A DNA stretch of 30,395 bases from Chara braunii (lineage: Eukaryota > Streptophyta > Charophyceae > Charales > Characeae), in assembly GCA_003427395.1 (NCBI GenBank), contig BFEA01001014.1, positions 198,623 through 229,017 of the forward strand, in the 5' to 3' direction. The notes under the pieces are model-generated. The model worked only from the letters and a program-made list of their open reading frames with translations. It was not told where the DNA came from and did no database searches. Positions 10,589-19,592 of the stretch are shown here, one piece after another (within the stretch, counting starts at the first letter, position 1; every line of letters begins with the position of its first letter). A program made the position numbers and the translations under genes.

Positions 10589-11007
10589 CCTCCCTCCTCT
10601 TTCACTCACCTCTCGCTGGTCTCTAGGCAGTGGAGTCCCAATGCTTGGCCCTAGCCTCCTGAGTATGGCTTTTCCTCTCTCCCAAGCTCTCTCCTCCTTC
10701 CCTCACACCTCTCCTTTATCTATGGCAGGTTCCTACTTCTAAGGCTATGGAGTCCTTCCCTCTAGAAGGGCTATGGGGACCCCTTTCAGCCTCTCCTCCT
10801 ACTTCACAGCCTGAGGGCTATGGCGGACTACTCTCCTTGCTCCCTCCTAGCCTCTAGGTCACCTTTTTCAGCCTTACCACCATAGTCAGGCTGTAGGCTA
10901 GCTCCGACTCTCACTTCCTTGCTCTATTCTCACTAGTACTCACTCACGGACTCATTTGGGCAGCATGGGCACCTCTCAAACTCAAATGAGAGTTGCGGCC
11001 TAAACCT

Positions 11008-11025
11008 CCAGCTTATATAGGCTGG
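11008..11025 (+). promoter_or_regulatory. TATA-like box inside a short inverted repeat
   Basis: CCAGCTTATATAGGCTGG contains TTATATAG flanked by CCAGC and GCTGG arms. The form suits a eukaryotic Pol II core promoter, as found in LTR U3 regions, but no LTR boundary or downstream gene supports it. Treat it as a weak prediction. Confidence 0.3.
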
Positions 11026-11696
11026 AACAGGTGCACCGCCCAACCTCTAGGGCCCTCCAAGTGCCTCTAGGTGGAGCGAGGTACCCCAAAGGCCAAATTT
11101 CCGGTTTTGGCCTCTCCGGGGGTACCTGGGCCTCATTTTGGCTAGGTACATGCATCCCGAGAGACTGGTACCCTCTCGGACTACCTCTTGGCCTACCCCA
11201 GCCTCTTTTTACCTCCAAAAGTGCTTCCTTTTGGGGTACCCTTTCCCAAAATGCAGCCATTACTGAAAATTGAGGGCCTCAAGGCCCATTTTTCGCCTTT
11301 TTCTTGGTCTAGGCCTCCTTTGGGTAGGCCGTTGCATTTTTCCAAGTGGCGGCACCGATCTCAGCCTTTGATTTGGCTGAGATCTATGGTTCTCATCATT
11401 TCGAGTTACTCCAAGCCCCCCCTTGCTCCAAATTTGAGTCTTTTGCTCAAATTTTTAATTTTTTTGATGTACCTGGGCTAAACCTTGGGCCAAATTCGCA
11501 GTTTTGTTTTGTCCCTCTCTTGGTTTTCCCTCCATTTTGCTGCCAACTCATTCCGGAGCTTGCCGTTTTGTGTCAGTCCACAAAAAACGGCTAGATCTCT
11601 TTTTCGGCAAGATCAGATCTCAGATCTAAGGCCCAAAAATGAGCCGGCCAACTCACATCAACATTTTTCTTTATTTTTGTTGCTTAAATTCATATA

Positions 11697-11733
11697 TTGC
11701 AGAGATAATGCCCCAAGGACCTTATCTCTGCAA
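11697..11733. repeat. Perfect 12-bp inverted repeat (hairpin)
   Basis: TTGCAGAGATAA at 11697-11708 and TTATCTCTGCAA at 11722-11733 are perfect reverse complements around a 13-base loop. There is no T-run after it that would suggest a terminator, and the context is eukaryotic. Confidence 0.8.
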
Positions 11734-11742
11734 TCTGGACTG

Positions 11743-11763
11743 CCCTCCTAGGATCTAGGAGGG
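11743..11763. repeat. Perfect 9-bp inverted repeat with a 3-base loop
   Basis: CCCTCCTAG, loop GAT, CTAGGAGGG. It starts only 9 bases after the previous hairpin ends, so the two form adjacent stem-loops. Confidence 0.8.
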
Positions 11764-11891
11764 ATGAGGTCATCATTGAGACCTGCCAGTCCCTACCACT
11801 GCAGTCCCAACCTGGCGGCACTTTTTCCTCCACTCCTTCCTCCTCCTTTGTCTCATTCTCCCTCCTTTTTCTCCTTTCTTTTCTCATTTAC

Positions 11892-13237
11892 TGTTGGGAC
11901 AAGTGTCCAACAGCTATTTCTCATTTTTCTAGCTGTTGGACCTTTCCCAAGGCCTGATTTGCAGCTGGCATATGACCGTTGCACCTCGGACTGCAGTAGT
12001 GGCACCCCCAAGGCCAAAGAGGGCTCCTTTTTGCTGTCGCTGCTTCCAGTTTAAAACCCCCTTGCTCCGATTTTCTTCAGCCAGCCTTCTCTCCACGTGG
12101 AGCCCTCGGAACTTCGTTTTTCTTGGTCTGGCTGGTCCGGAATAACTCGGACTGCTGGCTGGCTTCCTCTTCCTCTACCCCCCGCCCCCTCTTTTCCCCT
12201 CGGCACCTCCCGCCGGCGCTTGCCGCGACGACACTCATCATTTTGATCCGGATCCCTGGCCTGGGCGGTCCCGTCCACCTTATATTATGTTATTTTATTT
12301 TTATCGCCGTCGCACTTGATCCAGGGTCCCCTTGGGTCACCCCGGGTACCCTCCGTCTTTCCCGTCTCACGCCCGTCTCCTGCGTTCCGTTGACAACTTC
12401 AGTCAGCGTCCGACTTCTCCTCTTTTTCTTATTGTTCCTAACCCCTCCCCATTTTCCGACGTCATCCCGGTTGCGCGCCCTCCTCCTTGGGCTGGTCGCC
12501 GATTATTCCGCTGATGGCTCCGACCTCCGACCCCTATCCGCGGCTCCTAACACTTTTTTTATTCCATCGACACCCAATCTTCTAGTGGTTCCGCTGGTGC
12601 CGCCATTTTATCTAGACCCACGTGGTCCTTGACACTTCGGTCCGCCTCCATTACGTCTTTCCCTTGGTCTCACGAGATCCATGACACTTTATCCTGCTGG
12701 TACCGCCCCGTCCTTCGATCCCATGTGGTCCCTAGCACTCCTGCCCCACCTGTACCACATCTTTCCTTGGTGCTCCTGACGTCCTTCTGTCTTACAGCGA
12801 GCTCCGATCCCTACTCCTATTGCCTCCCGCATGCTATTCTGTTTCGGGTGCCGGCTCCCACCTACCCTGCGGTCTCCTCGGCCCTCCTGCCGCCGTGTCG
12901 CGTCGGCGCCTTGCGCCCAGTCTCTTCCCACTTCCTTCCTTCCCTTGCTGCGCACCTCCTAAGCTACTCCCGACTTCTCGGCGGCCCTTCTGCGTCCTTC
13001 GGGGAAAGAGTCGCCCCTGCTATTCTATCCCGGTCCTTTTGCCGCTTTCTGCTTAGCCAACCCATTTCAAGTCTGGCGGCCCCGACGACTCTGGGCAGCC
13101 TCTGGCTTCCTACTGTCTGTGCCCATGCTTCCGCTCTTTCCAGCATTCCTGCCTCCGGTTTTCTCTGTCGTGCACAAATTGGTCATATACAGTCTCTCGA
13201 ATGACAAGAAGTCATTCGAGACTCACCAGTCCCGACA
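11892..13237 (-). mobile_element. LTR (family 1), minus strand, about 1.35 kb
   Basis: Read on the minus strand it begins TGTCGGGACTGGTGAGTC and ends GTCCCAACA. This gives TG...CA termini and imperfect inverted ends (TGTCGGGAC against TGTTGGGAC). A polypurine tract lies just upstream at 13239-13251, so this is a 3' LTR of a minus-strand element. A TATA-like TAATATAAGG lies at about 12280. The first about 80 bases match the start of the plus-strand LTR at 29701. The several open frames on either strand within it are compositional. The lower boundary rests on the terminal repeat logic, and I could not confirm a target-site duplication. Confidence 0.65.
11905..11941. repeat. Perfect 11-bp hairpin at the LTR end
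   Basis: GTCCAACAGCT and AGCTGTTGGAC flank a 15-base T-rich loop within the last 50 bases of the minus-strand LTR (its R/U5 side). The sequence GTCCAACA also partly repeats the LTR terminus, so the end of this LTR is internally redundant. Confidence 0.8.
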
Positions 13238-13238
13238 T

Positions 13239-13251
13239 ATTCCCCCCACTC
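13239..13251 (-). promoter_or_regulatory. Polypurine tract of the family-1 LTR element
   Basis: The minus strand reads GAGTGGGGGGAAT ending one base before the LTR at 13237. LTR retrotransposons prime plus-strand DNA synthesis from such a tract immediately 5' of the 3' LTR. The same GAGTGGGGGGAA precedes the second LTR at 14484-14497. Confidence 0.65.
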
Positions 13252-13254
13252 ATT

Positions 13255-13272
13255 CGCGATGTCCTCATCGCG
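13255..13272. repeat. CGCGATG/CATCGCG hairpin next to the polypurine tract
   Basis: A perfect 7-bp stem with a 4-base loop (TCCT), 3 bases from the polypurine tract. An identical stem with loop TCCC occurs at 14502-14519, beside the other polypurine tract. Confidence 0.75.
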
Positions 13273-13292
13273 CACCAATCCAATCCATGGTC

Positions 13293-14483
13293 TGTAGGAA
13301 TTTTGGAGGGATAGACAGATAGGGAAGAGAGGTGGGGTGGGATGGGTAGTTAGCTTGCTAGGGTTCTTTTTGTCTTTCCCACTCTTTTATCGGCTCCTTC
13401 TTTAAGTTTCCGCCCTCGGGGCGGGGGAGGGTATGTAGGGGTCAAGGTTTTGTTTCGGGGTCGTTTAAATTGCGTAACGTCCCCAAGCTCAATAATATCT
13501 TTGTAACGAGCGCGTGACACTCTCTGTGAATCAACGTCCGTCTCACAGTTGTATCTCTTTCTCACTAGAACTCCCAAATACCCAGGAGCTTCCCAACAAC
13601 CTCCGGTATCATCCCACAAAAGAAAGGACGACGAGCCCATCACCCTCCCACGGGACCGCGGTAAGAGGAAAATTTTGGCGGCGAATGTCACAAGGATCAT
13701 TCGCCATGGCTTCCTCCAGGTGCGAGCTAGCAACACGTCAAGGAGCTTAAGCAGCTTGATGTCTCTTTTCCTTATCAAGTTGACTAGCATCCCCCTTTGG
13801 AGGGGTCTGACCACAGACATGCCCTGCAACTAGTTTTTTATTGTACGTTATTTCTCGCTGTCGACAATGTCTTGAAGGCTGCATTCGTAATCTCAAATCT
13901 ATCTTCCCATTTCATTGAGAAAACATTCTCGAGCAAAAATCATTTTGGCTTTGTCTCATTCATTACTCTTAGGACATCCACTCATTTTCAATACGATTTT
14001 CCTCTTCCCGAAGTTCAGACATAGCCAAATCCACATGCATTCTTTCCGGGTCATTCCTCCCGGCCTTTCTCAGGTCCTGCCAATTTCGCATGCATATCAT
14101 CCTCTGCCTTTTCTTGCCCTTTACTTAATTGACTCTCCATGCGCAATGCTTGGCTCACCCCTCAGCCACTTCTCATTTTTTCAAGCTTATACGAGCCAAT
14201 TACACAGCCAACTCTCCGTCTGCGAATTCCTTTCCTAGGTCTATGCAGAATCAATCACACCAGCCTTTTCCTTCCTGGTTATCTTGCCAAGCCATTTTCT
14301 TAAGTTTAAACCATGTCACTTGTTCAAGTCCTTTCTACTCTGGCGTCTTGCCAGGCCCCCTTTTCTCAGGCCCATACAAAACCAATTACAATATTTTTCT
14401 GTTCCGGCCATCTTGACACGCCCCTTTTTCCCAAGACCAATTACAAGTCTTATTTTCATGTGTATTCATTGGTAGATGGCACA
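13293..14483 (-). mobile_element. LTR (family 2), minus strand, nested beside family 1
   Basis: Read on the minus strand it begins TGTGCCATCTACCAATG directly after a polypurine tract (14484-14497). It contains loosely repeated U3-like units (CTTGTAATTGG and GGCAAGA words) and a possible TATA (GATAAAAGAG at about 13385). The proposed end is TTCCTACA at 13293. The end is uncertain because no second copy or target-site duplication is visible. Only 55 bases separate it from the family-1 LTR, so the family-2 element appears to have inserted just upstream of the family-1 polypurine tract. Frames inside it, including a 159-codon minus-strand one, show no family resemblance. Confidence 0.5.
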
Positions 14484-14497
14484 CCTTCCCCCCACTC
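14484..14497 (-). promoter_or_regulatory. Polypurine tract of the family-2 LTR element
   Basis: The minus strand reads GAGTGGGGGGAAGG immediately before the LTR start TGTGCC. It is essentially identical to the tract at 13239-13251, so two different LTRs share their primer tract. Confidence 0.65.
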
Positions 14498-14499
14498 AA

Positions 14500-15355
14500 A
14501 ACGCGATGTCCCCATCGCGCGACTGGTTCTCACTCGAAGGTACGCAGATCTTTGGCCCGCCAACCGCAAGTCAAGGACACAAGCCCGTCCGCTTCACAAA
14601 AGGAAGAGTGATCAGTTCCTCCCCAGCGAACGACGCCTCATCCTTCTACCCGGCTCGATCTTTGTTCACTTACGTGGCGAGCGCCGATACCAAGGTTCCT
14701 CCTCACGTCTGTCAGGTAGGTCCAATCCAAGCCTGCCAGGGTTTCGTCTAGCCGTAAGAGTGTTCCTCGCGAATCGTTCCTCCCGAGTGGTGATTTTCTG
14801 GATTTCGGTCTCTTTCTTTCAAGAGAGTTGGGGTTCTCGATCAGTCCGCGAGTGCAGTTACGAAGACCTCGCAATTAGTCCCGAAACGGTTGTAATGTTC
14901 TGGCAGGGCAGTGTCAATGCCCCCTGGTGGTGGCGAACTCCACCCGGTACCTCGCCCGGCCTCTCCCCTTGGACAGTGCTGCCCAACTTAGTGCGGGCAG
15001 CCGTGGTCCGACCCAAATGGCCATGCCACCCCTCTATGACGTGGCTTGTGGTTGGAGAGTACCAAAAAAGACTAGATGAGAATGACTTTCCTGCCCATTT
15101 GGCTCTCTCGCCCTTTGACGTTTAGGCGTTCAACAAGAGGCGCAGTTGGAACTCCCCGACTATAGCTCGTTGTCGGAGGTGGTTCTGGACGTCCCGCACC
15201 GATCCAAGTGGTAGGTGCCTTAGTCCTTTAACCCTCACCCTCTCGAAGAGGAACAGGTCGCGCTGAGACTTTTTCCCTCAAAGGGATAGATAGAGGTCTT
15301 GGGGTCGCAATGCATGCACCGGTATCCCCCTCTTGATGAGGCCAAAGACTAGAGG
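14500..15355 (-). pseudogene. Degenerate polyprotein C-terminus of the family-2 element
   Basis: On the minus strand one phase reads from about 15355 to about 15122 with one internal stop: FGLIKRGIPVHALRPQDLYL, then DLFLFERVRVKGLRHLPLGS, then GEFQLRLLL. It continues in the same phase, with more stops and less protein-like sequence, to MGTSRFEWGEG at the polypurine tract. The position just before a 3' LTR suggests the tail of a Pol polyprotein. I do not recognise the domain. An overlapping 270-codon plus-strand frame (14313-15125) crosses the LTR boundary and is probably chance. Confidence 0.35.
14502..14519. repeat. Second CGCGATG/CATCGCG hairpin next to a polypurine tract
   Basis: The same 7-bp stem as at 13255-13272 with loop TCCC instead of TCCT, 4 bases from the tract. 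Read as protein on the minus strand it falls in a stretch translating as RAMGTSRFEWGEG, so it may be the last codons of a polyprotein. Confidence 0.7.
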
Positions 15356-15404
15356 AAAAAAAAAATTCCCTTTCAAAGCTCTCTCCAAGTCCATTTCCTG
15401 TTGC

Positions 15405-15650
15405 CTAGGGTTCCCTGTTTATGCAATGCAATTTCCAATACTCAATCCAATTTCAATGCTCAGTCCCATTCCCATGCTCAATCTCAGTCCGGTGCTCATT
15501 CTCAGTCCAATGCTCAATGCAATACTTCTTCCAAGGCTGAGTCCAATATCTCTTCCAATGTCGTTTCCAAGGCTCAGATCTTCCAATGTCTTTTCCAAGG
15601 CTCAACTTTTTCCAATATCTTTTCAGAGGGTCAGCTCTTCCAATGTCATG
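15405..15650. repeat. Imperfect short tandem repeat (TTCCAAGGCTCA-like)
   Basis: Words such as TTCCAATGCTCA, TTCCAAGGCTCAG and TTTTCCAAGGCTCAA recur about every 18-22 bases with substitutions. Pro/Leu/Ser-rich frames on the plus strand are translations of this repeat. Confidence 0.7.
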
Positions 15651-16811
15651 CATCTCAAGCAGCCATGCAAGGGGACCCCAGTGCCAATTCCAAAGGATGA
15701 CCCTTGTCATGAACCATTCCGAACAACCTGGTTAGGGTCGTTCTTTCCATTTCCAAGTCAACCAGCCTAGTTAGGACCATCCTTATCCATTTCAATTGGC
15801 CATCCTGGTTATGCCATCCTTGTCCATTTCAATGTTAGCGCCCGAGGGGGTGGGCCTCGAGGACACGGATCCTATCTCGTCTTAGGGGTTGGAAGGCGGC
15901 CATCTTCTTGGGGTTTTACGCATGCTTCTGCCTTTTCCTCATGTCTTTTGTCATTCTTACATCAATCCATACATCCGACTTAGCGTCTAGAACTCAAGTT
16001 GAGGCTCGCGGCCCCAAGCAGCACTAGCCCGCCCGGCCGTTCAACCATTGTAAGGGGTGTTGTATCATTTCAATGTTTCCCTGCCACTTTCTTGACTTCT
16101 CATATGCTTCTCAATGCTCGGGGATTGCGTGGGGTAGGTTGGATTAGGCTCCTAGGGGAGAGGGTTCCTGTCTAATCATAGGTCCCCTAACCTCTCACAA
16201 GGAGTCGTGGAGCGATTCATTCAATCAGGGATACATAACTCAAGGGAAAGACTTTCGCCATGAATGTTTTTTAACGTTCAAGACTTCACATGCCCCTGTC
16301 CATTTCCTTGAGGCAAACTCAATCAGCCCCCAATCCCTTCCTTTCTACCGAAAGGCTCATATTTCCCAAACGGAGCGAGTATTTATACAAAGTACCCCCG
16401 GTCACCCATCCCCTACTAGTTTCCTTGATCCAAAAAGTAGTTTCATCCCAGTCCTTAAAAAAACAAGGAGACAGAGTTCGAATGCAAAGACCACATTACA
16501 GACTTGTCTCTTCTAAGTCCCTCTGTATTCCCCTTTTCCTTCCCCTTAGACATCCCAACCATTCACAGTTCTATTGTAATTTGCAAAAAAAACCTCCTGT
16601 CCTTAATCACTTCGAGCTTAGGAGATGCATTCACAAAAAGAGTTCAAATGCGAAGTCCAAAATGACAGCTCTCACTGCCCAGGGACCAGACCCTCCTAAC
16701 TCCTAGTTATTCCTTATTACGGTTGTTGTGCCTCTATCGTCCAGGTGGCCTGCGTTGAGCCTCCCTCCTTGCGCGATCCTCCATTTCCTGCTCCATTTGT
16801 CTCTTTATTCC
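15651..16811. other. No gene recognised; degenerate repeats
   Basis: At about 15725-15835 three imperfect copies of a roughly 40-base unit occur (CCTGGTTAGG...TCCATTTC). The rest has only short frames. The longest plus-strand one (16290-16706, 138 codons) resembles nothing known and is Pro/Ser/Lys-rich in a biased stretch. It could be the 3' untranslated part of a minus-strand element or a host intergenic region. Confidence 0.35.
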
Positions 16812-17351
16812 TTAGAACTGGAGGAGTGTCCGTTCTGTGAAGAAGGTTGTTGGGGATAGATCCTCTCCCCTACCCAACTTTTCCCTTGCCTTCATAATCC
16901 TCTGATATCGCAAGATAGTGCCCCATTGATCAAACCAATCGCTGAACTCAGGTCCGAACTCTTCTATCCATTTGTCCTTTTTCTCACCCGGCAGCTCTTC
17001 TCTTCCCCGTTCTTCCCTTGTGGGCGTTGTTACCTCATCTCCCTCCTCGTCGCTGGTGAGGTCAATGAACTCAACGCGCTCATTCTCTTCTGGCCGTTGT
17101 CCTTCCTCCGGGTTTCCCTCTTCCTTACTACTAGGGTCACTGTCTGAAGGCAACTCTATTGGCTCCCCTTCCTTCAGTGGTGGAGATCCTCTGGTCCCTT
17201 GCTTTCTCCCCCCCCTGTTCACAACTAGGTTGTGATCGAACCCCACATACAACTCCTTTTTTTTGGAGCTTGGCTCTCCAGCTTGCCTTGACGACTGTCC
17301 CTCTTCTGGCCTGTTAATTGCATTGCTGTCATTTTCATTCCCAAACTCCAT
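16812..17351 (-). CDS. Acidic 179-aa protein with SUMO-interaction-like motifs, function unknown
   Basis: An uninterrupted frame starting MEFGNENDSNAINRP. An in-frame stop occurs 10 codons upstream, so the start is plausible but could be secondary. The protein is rich in Glu, Asp, Ser and Lys. It has PIELPSDSDPSSKEE and VEFIDLTSDEEGDE, both hydrophobic-acidic motifs resembling SUMO-interaction motifs; the second is close to the consensus. The C-terminal third is less acidic and Trp-rich (WIEEFGPEFSDWFDQW). It lies about 460 bases downstream of, and on the same strand as, the integrase frame, so it may be an extra ORF of that retroelement. Unlike pol it carries no stops. I know no family for it. 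Confidence 0.5.
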   Translation of the reverse strand: MEFGNENDSNAINRPEEGQSSRQAGEPSSKKKELYVGFDHNLVVNRGGRKQGTRGSPPLKEGEPIELPSDSDPSSKEEGNPEEGQRPEENERVEFIDLTSDEEGDEVTTPTREERGREELPGEKKDKWIEEFGPEFSDWFDQWGTILRYQRIMKAREKLGRGEDLSPTTFFTERTLLQF

Positions 17352-17521
17352 TGTTTTCTTGTTGTCTTTCTTCTTCTTGCCTGACCCTGTTCATGCATAA
17401 CAGTCACGGTACCCCTCATACACACGCATTCCCTTCCACTCCCATTTGCGGCTCTGGAGGCTTCCCTATAACTCTTGCTTGCCCCCATATAGTTGGTAGC
17501 CCCATTATCCCTTAGAACCCT

Positions 17522-17700
17522 CGACACATTGTCCCAACACATAGATGCCCCATTTGGGCAGTCCACAACATCACCCCCCCCAAAAACTATGGTACATTGT
17601 CCCAGCCCAGAAGTACCTCGCGTAGACAGTCCCCAACATTACCCCACAAAAACTATAATACACTGTCCCGTGCTCCCAGACCCAGTCACAGTCAGGCCAG
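17522..17700 (-). repeat. 66-68-bp tandem repeat downstream of pol
   Basis: On the minus strand the unit GGGACA-TGTAYYATAGTTTTTG...TTG-GGACTG occurs in about 2.5 copies. The GGGACA anchors, seen as TGTCCC on the plus strand, end at 17535, 17603 and 17669. The repeats lie between the integrase stop and the acidic ORF, in the probable 3' untranslated region. Confidence 0.7.
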
Positions 17701-17810
17701 ACAATCTCCCCACGTTCCACAAAAATTCAAGTCGCACGAAAGAACAACCCTTGTGGTCATGATTACTTCCATAGGGAGGCGGTCCAGGGTCATAGCCAAT
17801 TGTCTACCTT

Positions 17811-18923
17811 TCAAGCTGTGACTTCCCCTCTTTCCCTGTCCTGAGCCTCATGTAGCCACTGTTCCACCAGATCCCTGCTAAAAAATCTGACCAGTCTCTG
17901 TCCCGGAAATTGCCCTCTTATGCTAGTATCATCAAGATCCTCAAGCTCAAATGTGTTCAGTCCCATCCGCTTGGCGATCCTGTAAGGCCCTTTGAATCTT
18001 TTTCCCTGTTGCCTGGACCATGTGCTTTCAAGAGCCGAGTTCCTAACTAACACCTTTTCCCCCACCTGGAGTGGCTCCTTCCGAATGTTCTTAACCTGGT
18101 CCCATCTCGCTTTATCCCTCATTCGGCTGTCTGCCACACGATTGACTACTTCCTCGAGTGCCTCCTCATTCCTGGCGACCTGCTGACCACGTGGGGTGAT
18201 TAACTCTTCCGTGCTCGAGTGTGGATCGTCATCTAGCCTGTTCCAGGTAGGGACCAAAGCTTCTATTGGAAAATCGATCTCCCTTCCATACCAGAGTTCT
18301 GCTGGAATACATCCCGTTGTTCTTTTTGGAGTCATGTTCTCGGCGAAGACTGCCTGCTTGAGAAACCGTGCCCAACTTCCCAAATTATCTGCTGCCAACT
18401 TTGCGATTGTGTTCTTCAAAGTCCGGTGACCCCTTTCTACTAGTGCATTTGCCTCAGGATGGTAGGGCTCGGTGATCTTGATCGGTACACACAGTGTCTT
18501 AAGCCTGTTCAACACTTCCTGGTTAACGAATTTTGTCCCATTGTCTGTTATAAACCTGCGCACGAAGGGGTGCCTTAGGTAGAAATCTTCCACACAGTCG
18601 GCCACTGCTTTCCCCGTCTTCTTCTTGAGGACTATGACTTCTACATAGCCACTGAGATTATCCCTTGCATCCAAGATGTATCTAAACCCATTCATTGATA
18701 CGGGCATAACGGCAAGGTCGAGGTGAACAAGGTGTCCGGGTCCCAGTACCCGGGTGGGTGTAAGGGGCTCGTAAACTCGTACGACGCTCCTTTCTTGACA
18801 TATCAGACGCGTTTGATAATACGTTACGACCATGCCCGCCATCCCTGGCCAAAAGTACAGGGGAACGATCTTCGCAAGAGTTCCTTTCGACGATCGGTGA
18901 CCTCTAGCTAGCCCATCATGCAT
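17811..18923 (-). pseudogene. Ty3/gypsy integrase
   Basis: Integrase inserts element DNA into the host chromosome in the nucleus. The frame begins with the N-terminal zinc-binding region HDGLARGH...YFWPGM...LICQ. The first cysteine of the expected CXXC is Arg here (TRLIC), so the zinc site looks damaged. The catalytic core is complete: Asp69 in LVHLDLAVM, Asp127 in FITDNGTKF and Glu163 in EANALVERGHRTLKN, giving DX35E. The C-terminus has the GPY/F module (KRFKGPYRIAKRMG) and ends EVTA at 17811. The TAG at 18927-18929 just upstream replaces a probable Gln, so the frame continues from RNase H. The 370 intact codons after that stop are the best preserved part of pol. Confidence 0.92.
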
Positions 18924-18926
18924 TGC

Positions 18927-19592
18927 CTAAATTACGTCCAGCTGCGTAGACGTCCCACAAATGACGCGTCTAGGTGTCATCCCTTCCTCTTTTTTGAACA
19001 AATGGTCATTTCTTAGGACATACTTTTCTACTTCCTCCCTTGCCTTGGGACTGACTTTCGTGGGTTGTTTGTTCCGTACAAGCAGCAAACCGATTTCTTT
19101 GAAGACGCCCTCGTACATCTGTATGAGGAAGAACTCTTGTTCCTTCTCATTCGTACCCTGCTCCTCCTGAGTGAGGTTGACTAGGTACTGACACTCCTTC
19201 TGCGCCCAAGCTTCCGCCAACGTCATCACGGCGTCCCCTCCCCCTTCGACGGTCATTGCCATCAGTTCCTCTCTGGCCCCTACTTCTCCTCCCCATGAGT
19301 TTTTTTCCTTTCTGCGCCTGACCGTGGTGAGTGGTCCTTCCCTGAGTTCTGCAACCACTCCAGGTGCGCCGTTTTCCAAGGTCTGAATCAGCAACTGACC
19401 TGTTGTAGTTGCTGGATTTGCCATCTCATGATCCACAACAAGGGTCCCTCCTTCGTATTCCAGGAAGGCGTCAATTGGTTCCGCGTCCTCTACTCCTTCA
19501 GGCGTGATACATACCCTGCTCAACCCATCTGCCCTATTTCGAAGCCCTGCAATTTGCTCGACCTCATAGTCGAATTGCCATATTAAGCCTAT
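18927..19592 (-). pseudogene. RNase H-integrase connecting segment of pol
   Basis: The frame continues from RNase H through FDYEVEQIAGLRNRADGLSR, a typical Ty3/gypsy junction motif. A less conserved linker (DAFLEYEGGTLVVDHEM) and an Arg/Glu/Lys-rich portion follow, then RRVICGTSTQLDVI and TAG 18927-18929. The upstream boundary is TGA 19593-19595, which replaces the Trp expected before IGLIWQ. Both stops fit Trp/Gln losses rather than natural ends, so this is a piece of the polyprotein, not a separate gene. Confidence 0.8.

Larger units (their letters stand above)
10611..11891. other. Non-coding repeat debris with a TATA-like box and hairpins
   Basis: No protein of known family is visible. 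The sequence is C/T-rich with recurring GGCTATGG and AGCCTC-type words. It carries a TATA-like element near 11013 and two strong hairpins (11697-11763), then runs directly into the end of the minus-strand LTR at 11892. It is best read as the flank into which that LTR element inserted, possibly itself an older LTR or non-autonomous element. Confidence 0.4.

Noticed and set aside
11697-11763. Rho-independent terminators
   Set aside because: The hairpins lack a following T-run and the context is eukaryotic.
12123-13204. Ser/Leu/Pro-rich plus-strand frames (169 and 191 codons) in 12123-13204
   Set aside because: They lie inside the family-1 LTR on the strand opposite to the element. Pyrimidine-rich composition explains the openness and no domain is visible.
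14313-15125. 270-codon plus-strand open frame
   Set aside because: It crosses the boundary between the family-2 LTR and the adjoining internal sequence and has no recognisable motif. The polypurine tract and polyprotein-like peptide lie on the other strand.
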